Below are positions 23,301 to 33,800 of a stretch of 64,000 bases of DNA, piece by piece. The translations under genes and the position numbers were made by a program. The notes beneath the pieces were generated by a model, which saw only the letters and a program-made list of their open reading frames with translations, was not told where the DNA came from and ran no database searches. Numbering within the stretch: position 1 is the stretch's first letter; each line of letters starts with the position of its first letter. Source of the DNA: Meandrina meandrites (Eukaryota; Cnidaria; Anthozoa; Scleractinia; Meandrinidae); the NCBI GenBank assembly GCA_963693305.1, contig OY855904.1, forward strand, positions 12,298,496 through 12,362,495, read 5' to 3'.

Positions 23301-26300
23301 GTTTCATTTGATTGTCTATTTCCAATCAAACATCACAGATTTGATGTTAAACATGTAGCCTGCACTAGTGCAAGTTACAATTTTTTGGAGAAGAATGAGG
23401 AGAATTGGGGGAAGTCAAAAAGTAAGAGGAAGGAGTGAGGCAAGAAGCCCTATAAGTTTTTGGTTTTCTCTAATTTATCCCCTTGTTTATAATGCCTTGA
23501 CTAACTGCCAATATCTATGTTTATTATTGTAACAATCTAACCTTTATCGTTTGATTTCTCAAACAGATAGGCCCACAACTTATGCAGCTCATCAAGCCTT
23601 TCTCTGATCTGTTCCGAGGCATAATGTTCATCTGCAATCAGCTGTTCTCCAGTGTTATCTACTGCATCAAGACGACTTTGATTGGCATTCAGCTCAGCCT
23701 CAAAAGCTTGGTGTTTCTGGATTTTTCCTTGCAGATTAGTAGGATCCTAGTAAAAAAGACATTATTTCCTTATTCAAACATGTGTAAGGGCATCCAATAA
23801 TAAACTAGTGGGTTTCAAAAACCCTTTATGGATTGAAGACAAAGATCACAATTCTCCATAATGTTTTCCACACACTTCCAATTCCCTTCCATGGGAGAAT
23901 TTGGTGTTAGGCTTTCCTGAGGTGAATAGGCACAATACTCTAGCAACTAACCTGTTTGAAAGTATAGCAAAGAATACTGATTCTGTGTTGATTACCAGGA
24001 ACTAACTACTTCAAGACTAGAACTAACTGGCTGCTGCAGACCTATACTGATATCTGTGACCTATCCACACATTTCATTGTATCCCACAAACTACACTTTT
24101 TTTCACCTTGTAAGATTCATCACAAGCAATTTTTAGCTTTTCTGTGATCCAGCTTTTGACTTCATCAGCATCCCTCTCAAACTGCTGCAGTTTACGAGAC
24201 TCTTCAAGTTTTGACCTGCGGGCCTTGGACAACTCGTCAATGTTTTGACGCCTTTCAACTATTCCATCTCTCCTTTCACGAACTTCATCTGAGGCATAAT
24301 GATTACTGTCAATGAGACGGTTTGCATACTCGTCAATGCTCTAAAAGAAAAAAGAACAATGTGTTACATGGTAGAAATGTTTGTCTGTAATGGTTTATGT
24401 AAAAACATATACAAAATATGGTGATAAATAAAGAAAGATGGTAAGTTTTAAGCTTGGTAGTGAAATGCAAATGATATGTTCATCATATTTATACAGGATG
24501 AATATTTTATCTTTCATATGATAGCTACAAAATTAGTTTATGCAATAGGATAGGGCAGTTTTTACTTAGTGTAGAAAGTAATTTGCATTTGCTTTGGATT
24601 TGCATTAATATGCTCAGTGTTTTGGTAAAAAAACTTGAAGCACTTTCTCAACCAATCATAAGTAAAACCAAAACGAATGGTGACTTGCTTGCACACATTT
24701 TCCCATGCTTTGTGCCGGCTACACACTAGATTGTCCGTGACCTTTGTAATTGGCCAGTGATAACTTTAGTTTGATTTTATGACACTCATTTAAAAACTGC
24801 TCTAATTCATATAACTGCTATTTAATTAGACTCCCACATGAGGTATAAAATGATACCACTTGATTAACTTTTACCAGTAACAGCCCATGAAACTCAAACA
24901 TGTCAGCTTTTGATTGCCATTTTGCAGTATAGCACAACAAGTGAGAAATGTGGGAGGAAAACAAAAGAAAAATTCTACCAGATTTCTTTAGCTGTAGAGC
25001 TTGTCATCAGCTTTGTCATTATCACTCAGTCACAATAAATGCCACACTTTACTTACATTAATCTTCTCTGCTTGGGCAGCAAAAGACTTCTCAAAGTCTT
25101 CATGCTTTCTGATCAATGCCTCCACTCCATCAAGGGAATCCCCCAGGTTATCATCAGCAAGGAATGCCTGTGTAGTAATGGTAAATATGTTCAGAAGACA
25201 CATTGAGGCAGAGGTTCAAGTTAATTTAATTTATTAAAGATTATGAATTGTTGTTGTATAAAATCCCATTGCTGGAAACATGTCATACCTCTTGTTTGGT
25301 CATAGTAGCATCGGCATGCTCACAGTCTCGATTAAACAGCTGCAGTTCCATACACTGCTCAAACTGGACACGTCTCCTCTCCCATAGCTCAAGTAGTTCC
25401 ATCTTTTCCATCTCCAGGCTTGTGAGCTAAAAAAATAATTGAGCCCAGTTATAACACTTGTAAACAACATCTTCTCTGGAATAAGGTAAATTTTAAACGA
25501 CGACTAGTCCACATACCTTTTCTTTGATCTCATCACTAGCATAATGATTGGAACTGACAAGTTCTTCTCCATCATCAGCAAACTTCTTGAATCCATCCTC
25601 TGAAGCATCAATGTAACCCTAAAGCCAGAAATAAAACATATTAAAAAAAAAACTGTAGTACAATATTATATGGTGCCAAACAAAGCAAGAACGAAATTTT
25701 GCTAGTCAGAGACTTCCTAATGTTCCCAAGAAAATATAACATATCGTTACCTTGTGCTCTTGGTGTCTCTCCAGAAGACTTTCTGCACTTGCAACATCTT
25801 TTGCCAGCTCATCACTTTGGATCAAGACTTTCATTTCATTTATAAATGAGATGTGGTCCCTAACGATGCAACAGTCGAATAAGAGTCAACATGGCACAGA
25901 GGCAAAGATGAGAAAACAAAGTATGATTTTAATAACAAGTTAGCAAATCCAATGATTTTATTTTGGCTAGCAACGTAATGGGGGAGAAAAGACTGTAATG
26001 GGCCAGAATAATGACTGTATATAAAGGACTGTTTCTTGGTTTACCTGTAGTCACTGATGAATCTTTGAAGCCTGTAAGAGTCCTCAAGCCTTGTCTTCCT
26101 TACTCCAGACTGAAAGATATCAAACACAATATTCAGGTCAGTACATGTATACAAACATTGGTGCAGCAAAGAAAATGAATTCAATGATAAACCCTAAACA
26201 AGAAGCACACAGTGTTGACGGTTAGCACTGTCCTAATTCATGCATATACAGTATATGTTGTTTTGATCTTGCCCCTTGAAAAGTGTTGTGTGGTCAAGGT

Positions 26301-29300
26301 CAATACCACAAAGATCAACATAAACCAAGGGTTAAATGAAGAAGTGTTCTCAAGTTTAGTCAACTTTACACAGAAACCATAATTTCCGAGCCCCCAATTG
26401 AAGTCGAACAAGTTACCATTCCACTTATCATTATAAACCAAGGGTATTATCAAAATGAATCAGTGACTTGTTTCACAACTGAAGCATCCAGGCATTTGGA
26501 GTGAGCACCTTCCAGTAAAAACTATTAGATCTACACATGTATATAAAAACACACCTTATCCTTGAGGTTTCCCCATGCTGTGACAATCTCATCTTGCTTG
26601 GCAGCAATTTCATCAGCACTGTCGGGATGAGCCTCTTGTAGCTGATTTGACTCCTGGCCAAGGGCTGTGACCTGTGCAGTTCAGAAAGCAAAGGTGAGTT
26701 TTGACTAACACCTTTCATTAAACTGCTCTAGAGTCTTAATTTAAAACCAAGAACTGGGATGAAATACTGAAAAGGTTGAGATTCCATCTGCACTGTAAGA
26801 AAAAACTGTCAATGATTCTCAGGTGTTGGTACACACTGTAAGATACACCAACATCTTGATATAATAATGACTATTAGGGTTTTGAAAAAAGGGATCTTCA
26901 CCTTATCTTCCACAGCAGCCAAATCTCTTTCTAAGGCTTCATGCTTTCTTAGCAAGGCATTGACACTGGCAAGATCCTTTCCATAGTCATCTGAAGACAG
27001 CACTTTGTCCTTCTCATTGATCCAGTTCTTGGTTTCATCAGCATCACTGTTAAAAAAGTATTTTAGAAATGTTCATTTTTCTTTTTCAATAAAGATGGTT
27101 ATAGGAGGTCTTTAATGATGATGACGATGACCAGGACTTGAACCTGGACTGCTCAATCTGGAGTCCAGGCACTAACCATTAGGCCATTACTGTATCTCCC
27201 ACATGCATACATGTATATAGCAACATTTAATATCTGTTTATACATGAGCCTACTTCAGGGAGTTGATTAAGACATGCTCCTACTAATGGATAATCTGTCG
27301 TGAATTGCCAGCTAAAATTAATGTAGCTCCTTATAAAAGGGACATGTTTTCATCATCTTATATTGCTCTCCAGGAGGTGATGCACAGAAGCAGCCAGGTA
27401 CTTCACATCTAATTGAAAGCCCTGCCACTTCAATCCAATAATATTATTGTCATGTCTCTAGTAAAGCTTCAGTATCAGCACAGAACTCCTTACCGATAGA
27501 AGCTGTGAATCTGCTGAGCTCCTGCAAGCCTCTTCTGACGTTTTAATGCCAACATCTTCAGTCTCTCCCATGCTTCATTTACTTCCTGTAAAAAAACAGT
27601 TTCATTTCGCATAATCAGACATCTTGGACTGCAAAAAAGAAAGTTTAAAGCTGGCAAATGCTGCACACTGGAATGTTATGTGACTTATAGTGAAAAAGAT
27701 TTAGGATTCCTTACCGTCTGCTTTGTGCTGATCAGCTCAATGTCTGGATGACCTTCATCACCAAGTTGATGGGCAAGATCGTTTATGTATGTCACCCTAG
27801 ACTCATTTGCCTGGATGTCCTTCAAGAAGTCTTCAAATTTCTTCTGCAGCACTTCAACATGTTCCAGGTCTCTTCCAACCTCTTCTGAAGTCGCGATTGC
27901 TTCCTGAAAGGTAACAGACACATTTCAAACTTTCACATAAACTTAAGTTAACATGTCAAATTTTCCAATTAATTTTTCTAATTCAACCTACTCGTAATGG
28001 GAGTGGATGGGAAATCATATTTTGTAAATAGGTAATCTGAATTTTTTGAAGATTGCCAATGACTTCTGACTTCTTCCCAAAAGGTCTCAAAAAATGTTGG
28101 AACAGTTTGCTTGAACATTTCTGCATGTTCTCATTTTCTCTAGGGCAGTTTGTGTGACTAAGGAAAGAAACACACTCTCTCTATCAAGTTGCGGTTTTAC
28201 ATGTACAAATGAATTGCACATCTTAAGTGTGAACCTGATTATCTAAAACAAAACAATGGTTCAAAAAATGTGTCACTTTCTTGGTATTGCAGAATCAATT
28301 TTTTTCACAATGAACAAACAGGCCCTTACCTTCTCCAAAATCCATGACATGACTTCTTCTGTTTCACGTAGGAAGTGAACTCTCTTCTGGGTGAAAAGAA
28401 GCATGCGGCCTTTCTCTGCCGACTTGGAAAGCAGAAGCTCCCATAGCTTGATGAGTGAATCAAGACGTTCCTGTTGGATATTTGCAGCGTTTAGTATTCA
28501 GTTTGAAAAAAAAAAAGATTACAGTGACACAGAGAATCAAAGCAATTTTACAGTAGTCGGATGGAAAATTCACTGTACTACATGTAGTCAATACACACAG
28601 TTCCTGTCCAAAGAATAACAGAACAAAAACAAAATGGGAGTATAAACATAACTCACCCTGATAAGATCAGAGGCATAATGTGATTCACTGATCATGCTTT
28701 CTCCATTCTCTTGAAGTTCAACTATGGCATTGCTGTGAGCTGAGATCTCTGCTTCAAAAGCTTGATGTTTCTGAAGTTTTCCCTGAAATAATAAAGAGAT
28801 CACATCAAGATCATGTTGACTTCAAACTGAACTGGTTACAAAAATCATGTCATGTATTCCTTTGTTAAATATTTCTGTAAAGAGTTGCAGAGTACAGTAT
28901 TTTTTACTCAGTACAAAAATATTGGAAAAAACTTCTCAAACATAACCCACATTGGGCCGCTGATGTACATGTATGGTATTTAAAAAAAAAAACTTTGGAA
29001 CTGAGCATTTTTGTTTCATTATATACCACAGTAGGTTGGAGGTTGGATTGGAATAAGTTAGGCCCGGTTCAAACGCCGATCTTTTCATGAGCCGAACCTA
29101 ATTCCTTCAATTAAGTACATGAAAAGATCGGCGTCTGAATCAAATTAGAACGACTATTTCAATTTGGAACGGCTCACCCGTTCTTCCCGCCTGGCTTGGC
29201 CGAGAATTTCGCCTGTGGAACGCCTTTCGAACGGCTTTGATTCAGATGCCGTACTTTTCATGTGCCGATCCTAATTCATAAATTATCATAATGTATTTTG

Positions 29301-30501
29301 CCTGGTTTTATTGGAACTGTATTAGGAACGGCCAAAAAGTACGGCGTCTGAATCAAGAGGCGTACTTTTGTCAATTTGGGTCGGTCCAAATTCGAATTGA
29401 ATTCGGCTCATGAAAAGTACGGCGTCTGAACCGGGCCTGAATCAACAAGTTCAGTTCCATGATGTGGAATGCTGCAAGCTTCCCCCACCCCTACCCTAGC
29501 CCTTCAGCGCGATTCACTGCCTTGGATGAAATTAACATGCAATGTCCCTTTCACAACATGCAAGCAAATCAGACTAATAACTTAGCCTTTCAAATGGAAT
29601 ATTAAATAATTAAAACATCAAAAGCTAAAGAGCGATGACGACTGGAGACAAGAAAAATTCCTTCTGCCCTGTGAACAATCTTTTATGTTCTTCTTGCCCA
29701 ATGACCAAAAGCGGTAGCGTGAAATTGAATTAGCATGCAAGAGCGCATAAAAATTCTTTTGCTGCTACGGCTTTCAAAGCCAGCATACGAAAACCTTTCC
29801 CTGAAATATTTTGTCCCGATTTGCTTTTAGCGCACTTCCGCTTGATGCATCTTAATTATGCTTTAAAACAGTCGAAGGAAACTTTGATTCTGCGAATCAA
29901 TTTATGCGCAATTTTGCGCATCGTGTGTTAGCTGTTTGGTCACGCTCGCGAATTGATTTCCATTGGATTGGATTTACAAGCCAAGCTTCTTTGATATAAG
30001 CTTATTTCTATTTTCCTTCGAAAAAAATACACACAGAGAAAATCTTCTTCTACTAATATAAAATAAAGTTAATAGACGACATGCAGATCTACTGTACATT
30101 CCACGTAACTGCAATATTATTCAACTAGACAGATTGAATTTTGTATTCTCGGGTTTGCGCGGGGCGTTGTCGAAGGAGAAGCAATTTCCTCTTTAGCCGT
30201 GAATTAAACACCATTTCTCTGATTACAGTTCTCAATGGACCCTTTAAAACGTTACCTGAAGGTTAGTTGGATCCTTGTAGCATTCATCACAGGCGATCTG
30301 AAGCTTCTCGTTGATCCACGCTTCGACTTCATCAGCATCACGCTTGAATTGATGATAGCGCTTCGCATCTTCTAAACGCTGGCGCCGGACTCGAGTTGCT
30401 TCTTTGAACTCTGCATAGCGCCGTAAAACTTGTTCACGCCGGTTTTGTATGTCTTCAACAGTTTCTAGAATGGCTATTTGACGAGCCTCTACCTCAGCCA
30501 T
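4937..30501 (-). CDS. SPTAN1: Alpha-spectrin (non-erythroid type), complete gene
   Basis: I resolve 59 coding exons whose joined phases are all consistent: 7248 nt, 2415 residues plus stop, close to the family length (about 2400-2470). Alpha-spectrin pairs antiparallel with beta-spectrin and forms tetramers that build the submembrane skeleton. Order: a short N-terminal partial repeat for tetramer contact, triple-helical repeats of about 106 residues, an SH3 domain at about 973-1026 inserted mid-chain, further repeats, then C-terminal EF-hands. Hallmarks include [19 protein letters not shown] and DYGKDL motifs. The start ATG (minus, 30499-30501) has a good context (AAAATGG). The vertebrate calpain/calmodulin insert is missing. 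Introns not listed separately carry no recognisable gene. The promoter is shared divergently with DHX9. Confidence 0.97.
5483..5620. repeat. Interspersed repeat fragment in spectrin intron 57
   Basis: Contains AGTCTGTGGATGAAACC, then CCTAGTGTGTGACCATTC (5499-5516) and two GAGCAGTA(C/T)TTT segments about 65 bp apart. The 18-mer recurs inverted near 43347-43367 in a DHX9 intron, and GACCATTCATATGAAAGCT near 63200 is related. From memory this resembles a tandem repeat unit common in stony corals. Confidence 0.6.
6099..8838 (-). CDS. SPTAN1: Alpha-spectrin exons 49-56: last repeats (dimer nucleation region)
   Basis: Exons in transcript order: 8702-8838, 8478-8550, 8249-8365, 7731-7846, 7250-7313, 6860-6972, 6498-6647 and 6099-6254; residues 1966 to about 2274. 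Conserved stretches include [57 protein letters not shown] and QQWDQLDQL. In the family the last repeats together with the EF-hands nucleate side-by-side pairing with beta-spectrin. The donors after exon 50 (GTGATT) and exon 53 (GTTTGT) are weak-looking but GT-compliant. Confidence 0.94.
7919..7938. repeat. Poly-G tract (20 G)
   Basis: An uninterrupted G20 run on the plus strand, C20 on the spectrin sense strand, inside the intron between spectrin exons 51 and 52. It is able in principle to form a G-quadruplex or i-motif. Confidence 0.95.
8638..8659 (-). repeat. Duplicated copy of the exon 49 3' end
   Basis: ACCTCCTAATAAGGTCAT recurs 62 bp away at 8700-8717, where it is the true end of spectrin exon 49 plus its donor. 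The intronic copy also keeps a GT (GTTTGT) in the donor position. It is a partial duplication or cryptic donor. Confidence 0.7.
9161..17998 (-). CDS. SPTAN1: Alpha-spectrin exons 26-48: central and distal repeats
   Basis: Exons in transcript order: 17884-17998, 17581-17664, 17355-17459, 16238-16329, 15664-15808, 15193-15309, 15022-15086, 14824-14923, 14320-14468, 13911-13959, 13491-13741, 12934-13096, 12599-12683, 12071-12255, 11531-11635, 11311-11420, 10968-11066, 10769-10889, 10403-10657, 10137-10235, 9931-9978, 9441-9552 and 9161-9237; residues about 1055-1965. Signatures include [59 protein letters not shown] and [15 protein letters not shown]. The sequence passes straight from KKFDDFEK to DMISKEV, where vertebrate non-erythroid alpha-spectrin has its calpain-cleaved, calmodulin-binding insert. 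The 48- and 49-bp exons are fully phase-compatible. Confidence 0.94.
11678..11800. repeat. TAACG-rich inverted-repeat element
   Basis: CCTTAACG near 11680 and CGTTAAGG near 11791 face each other, and CTAACG/TTAACG words recur many times between them. Probably a small foldback element in the spectrin intron between exons 39 and 40. Confidence 0.5.
12459..12486. repeat. GATAC microsatellite
   Basis: Pentanucleotide ATACG/GATAC repeated about five times in the spectrin intron between exons 38 and 39. Confidence 0.85.
13148..13245. repeat. CACTGGATAG palindromic element
   Basis: CACTGGATAG at 13148-13157 is inverted as CTATCCAGTG at 13166-13175. CACTGGATAG occurs again at 13207-13216, followed by CAGTGGACAGTG. 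It looks like a small MITE of a widespread palindromic type in the intron between spectrin exons 36 and 37. Confidence 0.6.
14792..14816. repeat. G-run next to a spectrin splice donor
   Basis: A G4 then G19 run (14798-14816) ends 7 nt before exon 33 (14824). On the spectrin strand the intron therefore begins GTAAACA followed at once by C19. Confidence 0.9.
17268..17343. repeat. TTA trinucleotide microsatellite
   Basis: About 20 uninterrupted TTA units plus a short interrupted tail. The tract ends 11 bp from spectrin exon 28 (starts 17355), so the AAT/TAA repeat begins right after the donor on the sense strand. Confidence 0.95.
18643..19121 (-). CDS. SPTAN1: Alpha-spectrin exons 24-25: SH3 domain
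   Basis: Exons 18990-19121 and 18643-18794 encode residues 961 to about 1055. The SH3 fold is clear: ALYDYQEK at the start, then [14 protein letters not shown], a DWWKVE tryptophan pair and [12 protein letters not shown] at the end, carrying the usual ALYDY, WW and P-x-x-Y ligand-binding residues. An intron splits the domain before DWW. SH3 domains bind proline-rich partners; in alpha-spectrin the domain sits within a repeat near the middle of the chain. Confidence 0.96.
19334..24340 (-). CDS. SPTAN1: Alpha-spectrin exons 13-23: repeats before the SH3 domain
   Basis: Exons in transcript order: 24107-24340, 23542-23746, 23218-23260, 22909-22978, 22584-22652, 21837-21953, 21307-21486, 20785-20854, 20317-20384, 19531-19680 and 19334-19426; residues 528-960. 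They encode spectrin repeats with motifs such as [29 protein letters not shown] and [12 protein letters not shown]. Several exons are very short (43, 68, 69 and 70 bp) yet phase is preserved throughout. Exon 16 uses the less common donor GTTGGT. Confidence 0.93.
20484..20755. mobile_element. Foldback element next to spectrin exon 20
   Basis: The left arm has CATGAAAAGCATAAGCCATG and ATATGACCCAATG. The right arm has the inverted counterparts CATGATTTATGCTTTTCAGG and CATTTGGGTCAAAT. The arms are about 55-65 bp and imperfect. The element lies about 30 bp from exon 20 (20785-20854). Confidence 0.6.
22055..22228. mobile_element. Foldback MITE with G/C-run arms
   Basis: The left arm begins ACTACAATCTTGGACA and continues to CCCCTCCCCCCATTTCAATGATG. 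The right arm reads the reverse, from CATCATTGATTTGGGGGGAGG through a G14 run to TGTCCAAGATTGTAGTACT. Arms are about 65-75 bp around a short centre, in the spectrin intron between exons 17 and 18. Confidence 0.75.
25057..30501 (-). CDS. SPTAN1: Alpha-spectrin exons 1-12: N-terminal tetramerisation helix and first repeats
   Basis: Coding exons in transcript order: 30256-30501, 28657-28782, 28330-28470, 27715-27903, 27494-27585, 26902-27046, 26555-26671, 26045-26109, 25751-25859, 25517-25618, 25289-25426 and 25057-25167; residues 1-527. The first about 45 residues form the lone helix that pairs with the beta-spectrin C-terminal repeat to make tetramers. The rest are spectrin repeats, recognised by conserved W (SWI, AWI, NWI) and by [27 protein letters not shown] and LLERHQEH signatures. 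Each boundary has AG before and GT after on the minus strand. Confidence 0.94.
27128..27200 (-). repeat. tRNA-derived sequence (SINE head or tRNA pseudogene)
   Basis: On the minus strand an A-box-like TGGCCTAATGGTTAGTGC (27169-27186) is followed by a perfect B-box GGTTCAAGTCC (27134-27144) at tRNA spacing. The anticodon stem has mismatches and no good acceptor stem closes it, so I do not call a functional tRNA gene. It resembles tRNA-Gln-like SINE heads. Confidence 0.6.
28783..30255 (-). other. Alpha-spectrin intron 1
   Basis: A 1.47-kb intron separates the first coding exon from the rest. It contains the foldback element at 29061-29439. The remainder shows no coding potential; as the first intron it is a plausible place for regulatory sites, but I cannot point to a specific one. 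Confidence 0.8.
29061..29439. mobile_element. MITE with GGCCCGGTTCA ends
   Basis: GGCCCGGTTCAAACGCCG with TTTTCATGAGCCGAA follows at the left end. The reverse, TTCGGCTCATGAAAAGTACGG then CGTCTGAACCGGGCC, closes the right end. Inside, CGGCGTCTGAATCAA and its reverse recur several times, so the element folds into nested hairpins. No coding capacity. Confidence 0.8.
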
Positions 30502-30873
30502 TTTAGAACTTTCCACTCCAAACACAACGCGGCGACCGAACACCAAAGAACGAAGGAATCGCCCCTGCGAAGCGCTGTGATCACGTGATACAAATATGAC
30601 AAAGAAATACCCAGCGGTAGTGGGAGGGTATCATTAATAAGGGATACACCTACTGCAAACAGATATTAGTACCAAAATGCCTCTTTCTTTGTGTCTACCA
30701 CATAAATCTTCTATAAAGTTCGCATAGGAAAGAAAACTTAGGAAATGTTTTACCAAATTGTGCCATGTTATTGTCTATAATTTCCCTACCCTACCCCGAT
30801 TATAAAAATTTTTACACCAGACAGCCTCAGATTCGACAGCCTCGATCTCGAGTGTTCGCGTGGTCCCGGCAAA
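30502..30873. promoter_or_regulatory. Divergent promoter between alpha-spectrin and DHX9
   Basis: Only 372 bp separate the two start codons, which face away from each other. A perfect palindromic E-box ATCACGTGAT lies at 30580-30589, about 80 bp from the spectrin ATG. The spectrin side is CpG-bearing (ACGCGGCGACCG). I see no convincing TATA box. Both genes are broadly expressed in other animals, which fits a bidirectional housekeeping-type promoter. 5' UTRs must also lie here. Confidence 0.8.
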
Positions 30874-30881
30874 ATGGCGGC
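30871..30881 (+). promoter_or_regulatory. DHX9: YY1-like motif overlapping the DHX9 start codon
   Basis: AAAATGGCGGC matches the vertebrate YY1 consensus (AANATGGCGGC), and its ATG is the DHX9 initiator codon. In vertebrates such sites lie just downstream of the transcription start in short-UTR housekeeping genes. Use by a cnidarian YY1 is inference. Confidence 0.6.
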
Positions 30882-33800
30882 TTCCCAGTTCAAAAACTTC
30901 TTGTATGCTTTTTGTGGAAAACGTAAAGTGAGGCCCATTTACACAGAAAGACCCTCTACGCAAGGAACGTTTAAGTTTCAGGTAAATATATTATTCATAG
31001 TAACTTTCAGCTTAAGACACATAAGAATGTTTTTATATGTATTGAAAGCGGAAGTAGGAAAGGTGGTGCTTTTGTCATTGAAAATATGTTCACATTGTAT
31101 AAGATTAGACAAATTTGTCGGAAAGCTTCTCAGAGGTGCTTTCATTCATGCTTGGGGATCTTTATTTCTTTAACCTAAATAACGATCGAACGAGATCAGA
31201 TGAAAAATCAAACTAAAGTTCAATGGTGTCATATAAGCTTAAGTTTATATCTACACATGACGACTTCAACACGGACAAAGTGTGTAATTCAGCGAACCCC
31301 ACTCAAGTGGGGTTCGTGCATATTTATGAGCCTTGTATCTTAGTAACGTTCAACGCTTTTTACGTCACGTCCCATTGGGAGTCTCAACTCGGGACTTATT
31401 TTCAAAACCGGTTTTTGCGTTCCAAGCATTGAAAATATTTCCGGTGGTAAGGTTTTGACGTTACATTTAGTGCATACATGTCTTTCGAAGAATAGTCGGA
31501 AGCCATTTTAATGCACGCATATCGAACGCATTAGAAGAGGCGAAAGAAGTTAATTCTTGCGCCGCAAGAACAAGAAAGCCGTTCAAAGAAGTTAAAACCT
31601 CATGTTTTTGGTGTGTACCTGCAAGAACTAACAAAAATATGCAAGAAGTTGAAATCTAGCCTCTTATCGGTTCGAATGGTAGCGGAATCTTTCTGGCACT
31701 GAAGTTTTCTGTTATCTGACGGCGAATCTAAGCAAGCGCCTATGTGTAAACAATCGTCGCGATGATGTTTCACGAATCTGTTTCTCACAATTCTTCATAT
31801 AATCAAAGAATGATAAGAGGCTACAACCTTTTGCAGCCAAAAATGGTCAAAAATCTCAAAAAAGAAAATGCCGATCAAAGGAACTAGAATGCTGAATGGC
31901 GAAGGAGGAAGTGGCTTTGCCGCTGTTTACATTTTACAGTCAACACCGAACAGTTGCCGATAAAAAATGTAAATAGGTGGGAAGAGTGAATACTCAAATG
32001 TCTGAATTTGTCTGATGCATTCATGTTTAATATTTCACGAAAATGCACATCGAAAAACAGATTTAATTGTTATCCGCAAAGATCACAAGCGAGTCAAAAA
32101 TTCTAGTCGAAACAAACAACTGGCTTGGTGGAAGCCGACATTTGCATAATCACAACTCTGTCGGCATTTTGTTGAACCAAAAGATCACACATTCCCTTCA
32201 AATATTGACATCAATTTCTTCATCTTCTGTGAGACTTTTGGTCAATCATAATAAACGTTCAGACAGTAAGAAACAAACTTTTAATTTGAGTCTTTTCGTG
32301 ACTTCGCATTATTATTCGCGAAGCGCAAAGATAGACGGACACGCTGTCACGCTCAAATGTTAAATAAACAACTGGAAGAAGCTTATATTTGCATAATCAC
32401 AACTCTGCCGAAGATGAAACATTCACTGCAAATATTCCCATCGATTCTTCCATCTTTTGTGAAACTTTCACTTGAGCGTAATAAACGTTCACCGAGTTAG
32501 CAAACAGACTTTTACTGCGTGGCTTTTCATGACTGCACGATAGGTCCGATAGCTTTCTCGCGAAGATGTCGAAGATAGCCGGACATATGTCACGCTGAAA
32601 TGTTAATGACCAGTCTGTTTACAAAATGTTCATGTAACGATAAGCCTACTTTCAAAACAGTTAAAGGTTTTCGTGTTTTGTCTACACAGCGTAGCAATTT
32701 TTCTTTGAGCAGCACATTCAGGTGTAAGCATCGGAGCGGCGAGATCAATCTTGAAGCCGCCACGTGTTCAATCGGAGTCAAAACAGGTTTTTAGCGGACA
32801 TTAAACTGGGCACTTGATTTTCGAACCTGCTTTTAGTTGCTAAGATACTAAGTACTGACAAGTGTCCCTTGGGTAATTCTATCACTATGTTGCGCATGTG
32901 TGAACTGAAAACTGAATACATAATGAATTACACACTTTGTCCGTGTTGAAGTCGTAATGTGTACCTGACAGCTGTAGACAGCTGTAGGTTTGAGCAGTCA
33001 GTGACATGCAATAAGCTGATCACTACAATATACATACTGCAAAAGCTAGTATTGATACTGTAGTTCCAGGATATATGTATCATAGATTCCAAGTCTCACG
33101 CTTTTGGCGTGAGACTCGCGCTTTTTGACCCAATCTCACGCTACCACGCCATTAAGACAAAATATCACGCTTTTTTCAAAATACTGCAAATTGAGGAAAA
33201 AGTCTTAATTGATTTAAATTAAAAGACATATTTTCAGCTGTACTTTGGTAGAGGTGAACGTTAATCAACCCTAATCGTCGATATACTCACCGTTGTAGCT
33301 GGATCTCATCTATTGAACTTCAATCCCGTACCCAGATCTTCCAGTCCATGGTCGTGGGAGATCTGGGAACAAGATTTAGTCAATCTTTACAGTGTTCAAA
33401 ATGGCCAGAATGAAGGAAATTACTTCTCTGCAACTTACATTTTTAAAAATTTTCTGGGGAGGGGGGGGGGGGCATGCCCCCAGACCCCCCTAGAGGTTCG
33501 GCCCTTCAGGCCTCACTCTTGCCCCTTCGGGGCAAAGCAATTTCTCACTCCACACCAACCAAAAAACTTGGCATCTATGATGTATTAGGACAATTAATGT
33601 CATAGAATGCAGTCTGGATAGCACAGGAAATTCATATCATACAGGAAACTGATTTGTAAAGCAATAAGATGGTATCCAATCACTTTGATACCAGGGAGTC
33701 ACACCATCAAAGAACTCTCCACCTAGAGAAGGCTATGCCTACACTGATATCCCCTCTGCCCATTCTGACTTCCTTCTTGTTCATAAAGTGCAATGAAAGG

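Noticed and set aside
27128..27200. Functional tRNA gene
   Set aside because: The B-box is perfect but the anticodon stem is mismatched and no acceptor stem forms; it is better explained as a SINE head or pseudogene. The same applies to 51741-51822 and 48998-49060.
30502..30546. N-terminal extension of alpha-spectrin to 30546
   Set aside because: The extra codons would start at TTG, not ATG; the ATG at 30499-30501 has a good context and fits the family start.
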